A stretch of DNA of 64,000 bases. It comes from Rhyzopertha dominica (taxonomy: Eukaryota; Arthropoda; Insecta; Coleoptera; Bostrichidae). Both the position numbers and the translations under genes were made by a program. Location: positions 44,387,786 through 44,451,785 of the forward strand of contig QCXZ01000041.1 in NCBI GenBank assembly GCA_025024175.1, given 5' to 3'. Positions 24,309 through 35,434 of this stretch are shown one piece after another (positions within the stretch are counted from its first letter, which is position 1; every line of letters begins with the position of its first letter). The notes under the pieces were generated by a model. That model did not search any database and was not told the origin of the DNA. It saw only the letters and a list, made by a program, of their open reading frames with translations.

Positions 24309-24600
24309 TGCAAACTGGTGATATAATTCGTTCATTTTAGACGTAATTGCTTTTGTAGTAAATGTCGTATCTCGATCTATTACCTGAGGTTTTGATATGT
24401 TGTTTTCCGGACTGTTTCCCACGTTGCTTATTTGACCTACTTCTGAGGGAGACACCGACATGAGTACCGAAACGTCAATGTCAAATAAGCAAGGTGGGAA
24501 CCAACGCGGAAAACAACATGTCATCGACAACAACCACGGAAGCCTTCAAACCACCTGGGGTTATGTTACACATGAATTAAATTATATCAGCAAACATCGA
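24309..24600. repeat. Large imperfect palindrome with Penelope-like apex motif
   Basis: The left arm (about 24309-24437) and right arm (about 24478-24600) are imperfect reverse complements. Best-preserved parts are TTGCTTATTTGAC next to the loop, then TGTTGTTTTCC, then GATATAATT at the outer ends. The 40-nt loop reads CTGAGGGAGACACC and then TACCGAAACGTC. This recalls the CTGAnGA ... CGAAACGTC motif near the end of the Penelope-like element at 35.3 kb. Because the arms mirror each other, both strands contain related-looking ORFs, which are probably not genes. Confidence 0.6.
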
Positions 24601-24654
24601 TATTGTTGCGCGGTATACATATTAAGACGCAAGACAAGAATTAGGCAAACATAA

Positions 24655-25232
24655 TTGGTTGTTCGACATTCCAGCATGCAACCAAAAAGCAGAAAACGAC
24701 TAAATTACAGCTTAGGCAGCGCCATTGTCATGATGTTGCAAAATCGATTTTCTAATAACCAAGTACGCCGGCAAGGTTTCCTCAGCAACCATTGTGTGTC
24801 CGAGTGAAAGTACCCGGTCGGTCGACCAGAACCACGCTCGTGGCGGTGCAAGAAACATTTCGGAACCATTTAGCGAACTCCCTGACCTCCCTCACGCCAA
24901 GGCCGTCGAAGGCGACTCGAATTTGCTCATCTGAGCGCCTTATCAGTGGCTTCGGAGCCATAAATCCACATTAAACATATAAACGTTTATAACGGAGCGA
25001 TTATTTTCGGCGGGTCGGTTACTTAAATTCTTTCGGGGCGTGAAATTCATCTTCATTTCGCGCCGCGCTCGAGCCCTCCTTTGTTTAGCGGAAACTTGGC
25101 GAAAACTTCTCTCCGAGGCCGACCCGATTTACAGTTTTATGTCGCGTATAAAACACAAAACATACGCAGCGGGGTAACGGCATCCGAGAGCACGCTATAA
25201 ATTGAAAAGTTCTCGTGTATTGGAGAGCTTTT
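24655..25232. other. GC-richer island
   Basis: Sequence from about 24780 to 25210 is GC-rich with many CG dinucleotides and no repeat. It is a candidate conserved non-coding element. No product is recognisable in its short ORF. Confidence 0.35.
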
Positions 25233-25276
25233 GACACTGATATTGCAACCGGTAAGGGGAGGCGTTATTATTTGCT
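25233..25276 (+). repeat. 44-bp direct repeat, copy 1
   Basis: It matches 26713-26756 at 39 of 44 positions, including an exact TGATATTGCAACCGGTAAGG. Flanks do not align. It may be the edge of a duplicated element or a repeated binding-site cluster. Confidence 0.7.
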
Positions 25277-26712
25277 CCTATACCTCGTAAATATCTTTTG
25301 GACTCATAAAACAGGTGAATGTCGCTCTTTGCAAAATCAAATGAGTACGATAGGATATCCACTTACTTTTTTCGTTGGTGCTTTTTTTTAATTAACGTCA
25401 CGGTACTTAACTGCTATGGGTGATGACGCAAATGCACCTATTTTTTACACTTGCTACTTACATGGACATGGAATGAGGTAATTCGAAGATAGGATGAAAA
25501 ATTTCCAGCCTGATAAAGATGCAAGCATAGTTTTCTAACAACTTGATATTCATCTACTGATTTGCTTCATTTGGGCAATTATTTTGAAGAGTTTAAACAC
25601 TTAATGTTACATTTTGTGATGCATGTTTTCTCTGCCATTATAAATCACAATATACAGTGTTCCCCGCTCATGAGCCGGTACTACTTACTGATACCTATGC
25701 GAAGATGTTACACAATGCCAACGGTTTGATTACACCACCCGCTAGACGTGTCTATTAGACTTGCAGCTCCTTCGTTCTGCCATTATGTAATAAAATCTGA
25801 ATCAGAGAAACTTATTCTTGTTTTTCAGCTGTGTTTGAAAAGGGTAAAATGAGATTTTACTCGAGGCAAATTTCTATATTTGTTATCGTTTGCTAGTAAA
25901 AAATGTAGAAAGTTTACCCTGTTTAAAAAGTTTGCAAGGCTGTATGTTGTATTTATCAATAAAGGAAAACTGCTCGAGCAAAATTCAGACAATTTTTTTC
26001 TTATTCTGACTGCGTTTAAAAGGATAAAAATGTAAAACTGCGTCATGAGTTATAGTGGCAGAGAGAATCGTCTACATGCGTTATAAAATTCAACGGAATA
26101 CGGACCCTTAAAAATGGAAAAAAGCGAAGTGCGAGGTACCAGAACATTTTCATACCAAAGCTTTAACGCTAGCAAAAATCAAAACTGACTAGTTAAGTAA
26201 CTAATTCATTTACTTCCATTTATAATTTAACATTTTGGATTGTTTATTGTAATATTTATTCAACTTTTACACCACATTTTGCTATGGATAGAATGTAGAA
26301 CGACATTTCTATTATCTGCGACAGCTTTGAATTTAGGTTACTAAGTATCAGGTCATCACTGCGATAACAAAAATGTAAAAAAATGTTACTACGTAACTAT
26401 GTGCTTGTAATTTTGAATCATTTGTGTATATAGTGTACAGGCATACAAAAAAAATATACTTTTCCAGTGAATTTCTACCGGTTAGTAGTGATTCTCTTTT
26501 GTACGGTCAAACGAAAACAAAATGATACTTTTAAAATATATCGTACTGTATTATTCAAAAATTCATTATTTAAGTATTTATGGCATCTGTGCAGTTCTAT
26601 TCGCAATAATTGTCTCAAATAAAACATGCAAAATAAACAACGGTGTTCTGTCGACCTGGAATAATAAAAAAGTTTTGACAGGCATTTAACAGAATATTTG
26701 CCCAGAACTTGC
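25277..26712. other. AT-rich DNA between the direct repeats
   Basis: No gene was recognised, and no terminal structure linking the two 44-bp repeats was found. Confidence 0.4.
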
Positions 26713-26756
26713 GACATTGATATTGCAACCGGTAAGGAGCAGTGTTATTATTTGCT
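26713..26756 (+). repeat. 44-bp direct repeat, copy 2
   Basis: Second copy of the sequence at 25233-25276, with five substitutions and no indel. Confidence 0.7.
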
Positions 26757-29700
26757 GTACGAGTCGATATTTACATATTTAACGTTATCAGAACCGACGA
26801 CTTGGCCTACCACAGGTCACGGACAGAGCACGCCTTGCGCATATGATCCTTGTTTGTACCGTATTTGCAGTTTGTCAGGTTGCTCGCTGCCTGCACTGCT
26901 TATCTCAGAGTACGTATTGTTTAGCAAGTAGTTCGGCTTTCATTACAGCTAACATTCAACAACCTTTACTAAACTGTTGCTATCATGAAGGAGTTTCTGC
27001 ATCATTTTTGTAAAGTAAGAAACAATCCCAGAGCATTTAGTAAACAAACATTTGTTTCCTTGTTATTTGGAGATATCTTCGGTAGTAACGGTCATTTTGA
27101 TGAGTCCTATTATGATTATTTATTGTTCTATAGCTATTACTGACGAACTACTTTTAAACGTTTCAAAGCTTGGTGTTTGCCAAAATAGGTAGTTATGCGT
27201 ATATTTTAATTTTCTTTCTGAAAAATCTATTTTAATATTCCTTAGAGTAGAGCATAATAGATAGTAAACAATGGCACAAATTCACAAGTTTCTAAAATTT
27301 ATTCGCAGTTTTTTCGTATAAAATTTATTGATAGTGGTTTGTCCAATCACTGATACCGAGTCATTAACTATTAATTAATCCTTAAACCAGAAAAATTCAG
27401 TAAAGAATTTTCAGTTAGTGACATTTTTAAGTAGAGTTTTGTGTAATGTCTACCATTCTTTTTAAGCAACAGCGTCATGGTGTTATCAGGGCAGTTGTCA
27501 TTTCCAATTTGATTGCTTCTTTCATGAGTGAATTGTCAATATTATGCCTGATCCGCATCCTATCGAATTTTGTCTATATTTCAAAATAACATACAAACTT
27601 GTTATCTTTGTCCTTGCATTTAACAGTCTTCGCTAATCCTTTGGTTTTCTAATTCCATTCTTGTGTTTTGTGTGTTTAAGAGGATTACCGTAAAATGGAT
27701 TTTTGTTCAATGCATCTGGCAAATAATCAGACTAGCTATTTGGCCTCCGATGTCCTTATACTTGATCTGCCAGATAATTATTAATAATTAAAGATATATG
27801 GAGTTTACAGTTTAGATATATCCAAACACGGCTAACTTGATTTTCTTAAATGGATCGCTATAATCATTTCCGTGCCACTATGTGCACAGTAAAATTGTAG
27901 GTATGTTACTGATAGTTTTTGAGAACATTGAAGTAAATGGGAAATTATCTTGTTTTAGTCAATATCAAGTAAGCATGTTTCCTGTTTATCCGTTACCTCC
28001 CAGCAGCTAGAGCAAAACACTTTGCCAATAATTCCTAATAACTACCCCAATTATTTCTGTATTTAATAGAGGAGAATTTAATTCCGCACAGTTTGCCATG
28101 AAATTGATGAATGTCGAAATATTTACCAGCGAAGCGGATTGTGAGTGTGTAGCACTAACTAAACATGGAAAATCGAAGTTATTCAAACTTAAATTTAATA
28201 AATCTGTCCTGTATTTGTGGAAAATGACACAAATTTGTGAATAGAGATTGCTATTTATTCAGCGAGAATTACGCTCGCTTGTCACCTTTGAATGGGTGGA
28301 AGTTTGAAAGATTGAAATCAAATTTCGTGCCGTTTGGATTCTGAAATAGGAAGGGCATAAATTATAAGAAACAAATCTGTTACTCGCAAGAATTTAATTA
28401 AGATATTTGGACCATCCATGTGCATACATGTTTAGAACAAATTGCGTATTGTGAAAATATATGAAGACAATTTTAACGAGTGATATAAACTTAAATTTGC
28501 TGATAGGAAACTGTGTCAGAATTGTCTGATAGTGTGTTTTTAATGTCCTAAATCATTGCTGTTCAGTATTTGAAAGTCGCTGGATTGGACACTACGGTTC
28601 TTTGAGATGCCCTCCAAGGTCTTGCAAATTTTCTATTTGATTTTGTTTATTTTCTACCTTGATGAAAGGCAGCAGATAAATATTCTTCTTGAATATATTA
28701 CGTAGTACTCACAGTGTTTTTGCCAAAAGAACTGTTAGTTAAAGGAGCATTATGTTCAATAGAAACTACATCACTCAAAATGACGGAGAATTGATTGGTG
28801 TTCCATTTCAGGAAATAAAGTAAGCTGTATTTAAATTCATCTCGATATCTGTTTAACTATTAATTGATAATAATTAAACTTTACGCTTTAAATAAATCTA
28901 TCCCATCTGGAATGGTGAAAATGTGTCGTCTATCCTTTTTATTTTCGAAGATACTGTTAATGTTTGTAGTCCTGCAAGTGTCAATTTTTATACAGAATGT
29001 CTAATAATGTTCTAAACGGTCGATCTAAGGCAATAAGTATTAATACAGTGCGATAATATGCGCGATGTTTATTTAAAATAACAAAGTTGAGAATACCTCT
29101 AGGATAACCAAAAGTGTCGCCATCTTGTCGCCAAATGCATCACAAACTGCTTTTATCCACTGTGTACGAGCTTTTCATGTTTTAGTGCTTATTGCAATCT
29201 GCAATTTTATAATTTTATAAAGGTACCGATATGTTTCTAAAATATGTATTTCTATTACATTTGCGCATGGAAATTATTATATAAGTACTTAATATAGGTA
29301 CATTCCATGCATTCTCCTTTGCCGAAGAAATTGATAATTGTTGCCTTTATTACAGTAACACGGTTGGATTCTAATTTTTGCAGACTGTAATTTTTTTACA
29401 CCTTCATTACAATTGTCGAATATTTTGTTTCACCGTCTATTTTTTTACGGTAATCTTGTTTCTATTTCGATACCGTTAGTCTCGCCGCCACCACCTGTTT
29501 GCTTGATATAACTTATTAGACAAGTGATTAAAAGCATCGGGTCACAATTGTACCCACTTTAGAACGATCAGAATACACCTTTATTGGTTTTGGTAGCTTA
29601 CAAGAAACTGTAAAATGCGCCTACTAAGACCTCGTACATATAGGGATCTACTGTTACCGGTGTTGCACTATTAGCACCACTAGATGACACTGGTAATCTA

Positions 29701-30130
29701 ATACTGCACAGAATGTACTCTAAAACGGAAGGTAAGACTTGTCCACGTCATAATATTTTGATTGAGGATTACCTATCTGATTATGGTCGCTTACAAATTC
29801 TCATTGTCGATACTCAAATACTTCTAAAGTATGGTTAAAAAGAACCTGTACGTGATCGTCGAGTAAATAGAATAAGACACATCTTAAATTTGAATTTATG
29901 TTATTCTAATAATGAAAGTGGACCGGTTCCTATTCTCTACTTCAATAAGGAGATAGGAACCTTTCCAGTATGTGTAAAGAACATTATTAGGAAACCACAT
30001 ATTCAGATTTCGACATGTCTGCAAAATTATAGTAAATGCAGATTGTCAAGCTATTTAAACAATCATTTCTATTCGGCAGACCTATTATTCGAAACCACTG
30101 ACGTCTCGATAGGAGAACGTCAACATTTTT
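26757..30130. other. AT-rich intergenic DNA; possible diverged foldback
   Basis: No gene was recognised. A stretch at about 27832-27880 resembles the inside of the foldback element at 48.39 kb (GGCTAACTTGATTT then TTAAAT), with a weak inverted counterpart near 29070. This suggests an old relative. GGTTCCTAT (29925-29933) pairs perfectly with ATAGGAACC (29953-29961) as a local hairpin. Confidence 0.35.
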
Positions 30131-30889
30131 AACAACTGTGTCAAGAGTCACCGGCGAATCGCTTTCACAAAATCTGACGAGTTAACTGCAAGCTAGACAA
30201 ACAGCAAATAGCCTCTCGTTGACCGTCCCCGGCTCCCTTTCATTGTCGGCGCACACACCGCAAAAGTCGGCAGGAGATCTAGACCACCTGTGTCAGGAAA
30301 GGTTTCGGTAGGTACGGAATTTAATTTGTGAAAGTGAAAGGAACGCGCACCGTACGTTAAAAAGAAACGTTCGGATTACACAGTGGGGCCTGAAAGACAG
30401 CGCGCGGCATCTAAATTTTTAACATCCTCGTTTATTACGGGCGGCTTTTGATGTTGCTCGCGAAACCGCAGGAAACGGACGGCAGGAATCGATCTAGGAC
30501 AATGTTGCCGCACTCCCTTTTGAATGAGGGGTCATTTAGTTTTTTCCGCTGGTTACTGCCACTTGCGGTTGCAGTGATATAGTTATAAAAGTTGGTCCTT
30601 TTTGTTCTACTAAATAGTTTGTCCATGAATTCTTACTGAAATAACTTACTACCAGCAGTATTCAAGATTATTCTAAAAATATGTGCTGATCCATCGGCTC
30701 AAAAAGAATGTGTAGATATCAATTAAAATTAAAATGAGTCTAATTCCACTCAGTATATATAAGATTCCTTCTACCAAACATATGGTTAGGATTGTATTCA
30801 TATTGCATGTCTCTTTGTTGTGGTTAATAGTATACAAATTTAGCTCATAATTTTTTTTGTCTTCCTAAGATTGTTGCCTTCTAAAGCAT
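30131..30889. other. GC-richer island (about 30130-30520) and flank
   Basis: The first 400 bp are richer in GC and CG than the surroundings and unique within the window. The 63-codon ORF on the minus strand is unrecognised. The rest is AT-rich without features. Confidence 0.35.
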
Positions 30890-31640
30890 CTTTCCTCTTT
30901 TTTCTATTATTTAAGCAAACGTTTGGTTCCATGTTATTCGTGATCCTTTCTTTCTTCTCCTGCCCTGCAACGCTGCTTCCCATATACCTTCTTTAACTGT
31001 CTGTTGTCCCCACCAAGCCAGCTGTCTGTTCTCAGCTAGAGGTATATTGATTATATTCTCAATGCTTCTCATATACGTATGTTTCTCACCTTATTTTCTT
31101 TGTTTTACCCCTCCCTCTTCTTAAAACTTTGTGCTCGCTACCAGTATTCTAATACTAATAATATTCAATTACTTTAGTTTTTCTTCTACTCTTTTGTTTA
31201 TTTTCTGTTGTGTTGTTTCTTTATTATTTATGTTTCATTACAGCTTTTCCTGCCCTCACATACCTGTACATTTCGTTCCGGTTCAAAACATTTGTTTGTA
31301 GGCACCATATATTATGAAATAAGAAGAAATTCAGCAATCCCATTCCATTATCATTTCTCACTTTTTCTTGCATTCCTGTATTATTTATTGTACATTTCAT
31401 CTCCTTCATTGAAATCACATGCAAGAAAGATTTCTCCCCTTCCTTGGTCTTCCATTTGTTCCCAAAACTTATCTTTGGTACTGACTGTCTCACGCTCATT
31501 TGGACCATACACTGTCACTATCCTTCATTGTGTTTTATTGGCTTTTTGTAGTGTAATTATTAGTATCCTTTTTTGACTATTCTTTCCAGTTAATTAACTC
31601 CTGTTCTAATTCCATATGTATTAAATATGCGACACCTACT
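30890..31640 (-). pseudogene. RTE-like LINE remnant: endonuclease and C-terminal pieces
   Basis: On the minus strand at about 31600-31210 several frames give an apurinic-type endonuclease: RILIITLQKANK, IVTVYGPNERE, DKFWEQM, GEIFLACDFNEG, then NDNGMGLLNFFLFHNIW. The order matches the EEP endonuclease of RTE/L2-type LINEs. The catalytic stretch that usually reads GDFN is degraded to CDFN. After a gap that lacks the reverse transcriptase, about 31050-30895 reads RQLAWWGQQTVKEGIWEA and GRRRKKGSRITWN, like the LINE C-terminus that normally reads RLxWxGH. The element has a large internal deletion and many stops. Its A-rich sense strand explains the T-rich plus strand here. Confidence 0.6.
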
Positions 31641-33507
31641 GCTATTCTTATGCTTTGTTCAACGTCGCTGTAAATTAATATGTGCCGTCTGCTCTTTCTA
31701 GCTTATCATTTCTGATCTTGCTTGTTATTGTATTTTATTTTTTTGTTCTTTTTATAATCCGTTGTCATTATTGCTTTGTCGTCTTCTTCTTCGATTCTAC
31801 TAGTTTATTTGTCTCCCATTTTCATATATTGACGTTCACTATAAGTTATTACGTCTCACTTTGATCATTTTTCCATTATCTTTTCCTTTTGGTTTTTTTC
31901 ATATTTAGTGAAGTCATCGTTTATATATAAACCCTGGGATCTGTTGTCTATTTATGTTTTGCTTTGTTCTGTATTGCCTTAAGTTTATTTTTCCTAGGTA
32001 CCGTTGTTTGTATATTAATATCTATCTAACTTTTGTCTTATAACACTGATTGTTGTTTACAATACTACAAGGTGTTCATCTGTATTTAATTCTATTCCGT
32101 TCATAAATATGTCTTTTTTGTCTTTGTCTTTTTCGAGCATTTGTGAATCTGATATTATTTCCTGTAGCTGTTTTTTTCTATTATTTCATTCTGCTTAATT
32201 TGCGCATATTTTTCTTCAGATTGTAATTTTTGTGCTCCAAAACTAGTAATTCGTGGTAAAATTTTCTCTGTTCTTCCCGGTTCTATTTAAATACTTATTG
32301 ATTTTTATCATACACCTGCAACAAAAGTCATCTATGTGCAATTGATTATAGTACCTTCATTATATACCTTACATTCACTGTTTACCTTTAAAGTATGTAC
32401 AGACCTGGTTCTGGTTTGTTGTTTTAGAATTTTAGAACACTGTTTATCAAAGGGCTACAACATCGAGTGATAAACTCTTGACTAGATTATCGCATCAGCG
32501 GGTGCAATCACACATTTTTCAAATACAGCCATATGATGCTAGGATTAATGCTGTATATGAACGTACGATAAGACCTATAATCTTCATTGTTAACGATGGT
32601 GGCAACAATTACCGCTCTAATTAGCATAAAACGATGTGAGAAGGAACTTTCTATTTGTTGATGTGGAATATGGAATGTATTCATTAGCTAATGTAAACTT
32701 TCATGAATAAATTATTAAATAAGCTCAGCAAGGTCTTTTCGCAAAAGATGAGGATCTGCAGACATAAATACAAATATGTATCTAGTAGAATAAATGACCA
32801 TGCAGGTTTTAACAAATAACGTGGCTACATATTTATGAATACGATGTCGTATCAATCCAATTCATTTTTACGATTACTAAATAGAAAACTGGCAGGAAAA
32901 AACTCGCAAAGGTAGATATGTAACATTTAACAAATGTGTAATATCCCTTTTAGCCTCGATAATTCTTCCGAATTTGGGACATGTCGCTCAGTAAAAGTTT
33001 GCGGCTTTCCATTATTTACATCACCGATTGTAACGCGCAATGCCAATTACCTATCGGCATAATACACTTATTAACAAACCTCGCATACATTTGACAAGTG
33101 GGCAAATTCGATTAAATGTTGCAACGAGATGTTGGCAACCAAATGTATCGTATATTTATGCATGTACCCTGCTTTCATGTAGTGTACCAATCATCAGCGA
33201 TTCTAGCCAACGGTGTCAGCTGAATTTAACTAAATATAAAACATTTATGGAGAAGTTGAATCCTCTAAAGGCAACAAAATAAATTATACTTTTTAAGATT
33301 ATCGTATTAGAAAAGGAAAATGCGGCAATGGGCAGCTAGGCATTTTAGTGAGTTTGTTTATTACAAGCATTATTATGTTCCATATTCTTTACGAAACTTA
33401 TAACCTTTTTCTTGTTTAGGGGTCATGTTTAAGAAGACTTTAGACATTGCAGTATATATTATGTTGGTGCTTATCAGTTCACTGATTGATCAAACCAGCG
33501 TACGGTA
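31641..33507. other. T-rich then AT-rich intergenic DNA
   Basis: The strongly T-rich plus strand continues to about 32300 and may be more of the LINE 5' region, but no conserved motif could be read. Beyond that nothing is recognised. Confidence 0.35.
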
Positions 33508-33934
33508 GGCATTTCTGTCGCTCCCAGATATACCGCGTTATATACGCATATTACGAGGAGCTGAGGATTGAAATGGAAATGTTTGCAGGGTCCAACCAAC
33601 CAGTGAAACCTTTCCTTCGTTGTTTCCATGTCTGATGTTGGTTTAGCTCAGCTGCATTATACTTCTTCCTTTAATGAGCTGCTGTCGAGAATTGTGGGCT
33701 TCTTTATTTATTATTCTCTCAACTTTGCAAGTAGCAATTATGATTTTTGTGTCTTGCTTAGGATTAGGTTGCTCTTACGTGATTCTTTTGGTGATTTCGT
33801 ATTTGTTTCCTCTGTTCGCTTGCTGGAACTCTAGGTGGGATGATTTCTGCTGTTTCCGCTACGATTTCTTGTACATTTCTGTTTTATATTTAAGTCGTAA
33901 TTCTTGAATAGTTTCTTCCAAGTTGCTTTTGAAC
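33508..33934 (+). repeat. Diverged dispersed repeat, copy 1
   Basis: It aligns loosely with about 37082-37440. Shared blocks include GGCATTTCTGTCGCTCCCAG against AGCATTTCTGCCACTCCCTG, then GATATACC, ATATTACG with GAGGATT, and an exact GCAAGTAGCAATT. The family is unknown. The Penelope-like element is inserted at its right end. Confidence 0.5.
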
Positions 33935-33947
33935 TTCCATATGTTTT
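33935..33947. repeat. Left 13-bp TSD of the Penelope-like element
   Basis: TTCCATATGTTTT is repeated exactly at 35422-35434. Confidence 0.85.
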
Positions 33948-34023
33948 ACGAGGGTGAATGCTTTCAGCGTCCATAATATAATAAGATAATATTTTGTCGG
34001 ATAAATCGCTGCCTCTTGAAAAC

Positions 34024-35185
34024 ACTGACGTGGTTTCTTTATTTACGAAAGTACCCATTCCTGAAACGATAGAAGCTTAATAGCGATCCCTTAGGTGACA
34101 CGATAGCCAGATTATCCGAACATTGTTTAAAATCTACTTATTTCTTATGGAACGATAATTTTTATGAACAAAAATCAGGTTGTGCAATGGGTTCACCTCT
34201 AAGTCCTGTAGAAGCCAATTTGTTTATGGAAAATTTTGAACATGTAGCGATAAACAGTTTTCAGCTTAAACCAAAATGCTGGTATAGGTAGGTAGATGAC
34301 ACTTTTGTTATTTGGCCTCACGGTATAGAAGAGCTGGGTAGGTTTCTAAATCATTTGAACAGTCAAAATCCCGACATAAAATTTACTATGGAATTAGAAA
34401 GCAATGGTAGTTTACCTTTCTTGGATGTCAAAATTTACAGAACAAACACTGGACAGTTAGGACACAAGGTTTACAGAAAACCAACACACACAGACAGATA
34501 TTTACATGCCACATTTCACCACCCTCCTTCTCAAAAGAATGGTCTTATTAGGACGTTATTTGTTAGAGCACAAAGGATATTAGACGAAAGTTCTGTACAA
34601 AAAGAAATACATCATCTTAAATCAGCGCTAGTGAGAAATGGTTATAGTAGTAAGAATATTTGGTCAGTTTTTAATAAAAGTGCTCATCCAAATCAAGTAA
34701 ATTCTCAGCCACGACAAAGCAAATTGAAGTTGAGTTTGCCTTATGTACAAGGCCTTTCGGAAAAGTTAAAGAGGATGCTTAGAAAACACGATATTTTAGT
34801 TGTTGATAGTACATATAATAATTTAGATAAAATTTTAAGTTCTTCTAAAGATAAAGTACATTTAGAGAGTGAAGGTGTTTACAAAATTACTTGTTCTTGC
34901 GGAAAGTGTTACATAGGTCAAACTAAAAGAAAAGTAGGTAGGCGTTTGAAAGAACACATACGTGCTACTAGGTTGCAACAGATAGATAAATCTTCCGTAG
35001 CTGAACACTCATATTTGACTAGACACATGATTGATTTTGATAAAACAAAAATATAACATAGAGAAAAATATTATCACAAACGTCTTATAAAAGAAGCTAT
35101 AGAAATTTGTAGGAATACTAATAATTTTAATAGGGATTGTGGAATCTTTTATCAAGTAGTTCGTGTATATCTAGTAGGTAGGTAG
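34024..35185 (+). pseudogene. Penelope-like reverse transcriptase / GIY-YIG endonuclease
   Basis: The segment begins DVVSLFTKVPIPETIEA, part of the RT fingers, at 34024. A one-base frameshift follows near 34076. The main frame then gives motif B (GCAMGSPLSPVEANLFMENF) and motif C, where TAG at 34289-34291 replaces the residue before VDDTFVIWPHG, the catalytic aspartates. The open stretch 34292-35053 holds the thumb and linker, then the GIY-YIG nuclease: GVYKITC, CYIGQTKRKVGRRLKEH. TAA at 35054-35056 interrupts, and the same frame continues REKYYHKRLIKEAIEICRNT to TAG at 35183. In active elements the two domains nick the target and prime cDNA synthesis. Two stops and a frameshift make this copy dead, though most codons are well preserved. 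Confidence 0.88.
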
Positions 35186-35320
35186 TTCCTTTTTCATCGT
35201 TAGGTTCCTTTTTTATCAGGTTGGCACGTTGTTTCTATGATGTCTCGCATCCTTGGTGATTTGTTTATTTACTTTCAAAATTTTGTTTGAACTTGTGTCA
35301 AGCAAATTTTGAGGTTCTTC

Positions 35321-35360
35321 GTCTTTGACAAAGATTACAGGTGTAATCGAAACGTCAGAC
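35321..35360 (+). ncRNA. Degenerate hammerhead-like motif of the Penelope-like element
   Basis: GTCT (35321-35324) can pair with AGAC (35357-35360) as stem I. TTGACAA (35325-35331) stands where CUGANGA is expected, with two C/G to T/A changes. GATTAC/GTAATC (35333-35338 with 35343-35348) is a perfect stem II, followed by GAAAC and GTC (35349-35356). Penelope-like elements are known to carry minimal hammerheads. The core changes and one extra base before stem II argue that this copy is inactive. Confidence 0.45.
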
Positions 35361-35421
35361 TATTAACTTTTTGTCAGTGTTTTTAAGAGACAGCGATCTA
35401 TCCGACAAAATATCATCTTAT

Positions 35422-35434
35422 TTCCATATGTTTT
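35422..35434. repeat. Right 13-bp TSD of the Penelope-like element
   Basis: Exact repeat of 33935-33947. Confidence 0.85.

Larger units (their letters stand above)
33948..35421 (+). mobile_element. 5'-truncated Penelope-like element
   Basis: This 1474-bp insertion is flanked by an exact 13-bp target duplication. Near its left end, 33981-34029 is an inverted copy (45 of 49 bases) of the element's own right end, 35373-35421. Such an inverted terminal piece is typical of Penelope-like elements. Between them lies the C-terminal part of the RT/GIY-YIG gene. A hammerhead-like motif sits just after the ORF (35321-35360). The 5' part of the usual reverse transcriptase is absent. Confidence 0.85.

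Noticed and set aside
24303..24654. Two overlapping ORFs on opposite strands with related peptides
   Set aside because: The similarity is produced by the palindrome, not by two genes.
31208..31576. 122-codon hydrophobic plus-strand ORF
   Set aside because: Antisense shadow of the LINE endonuclease; hydrophobicity follows from the T-rich strand.
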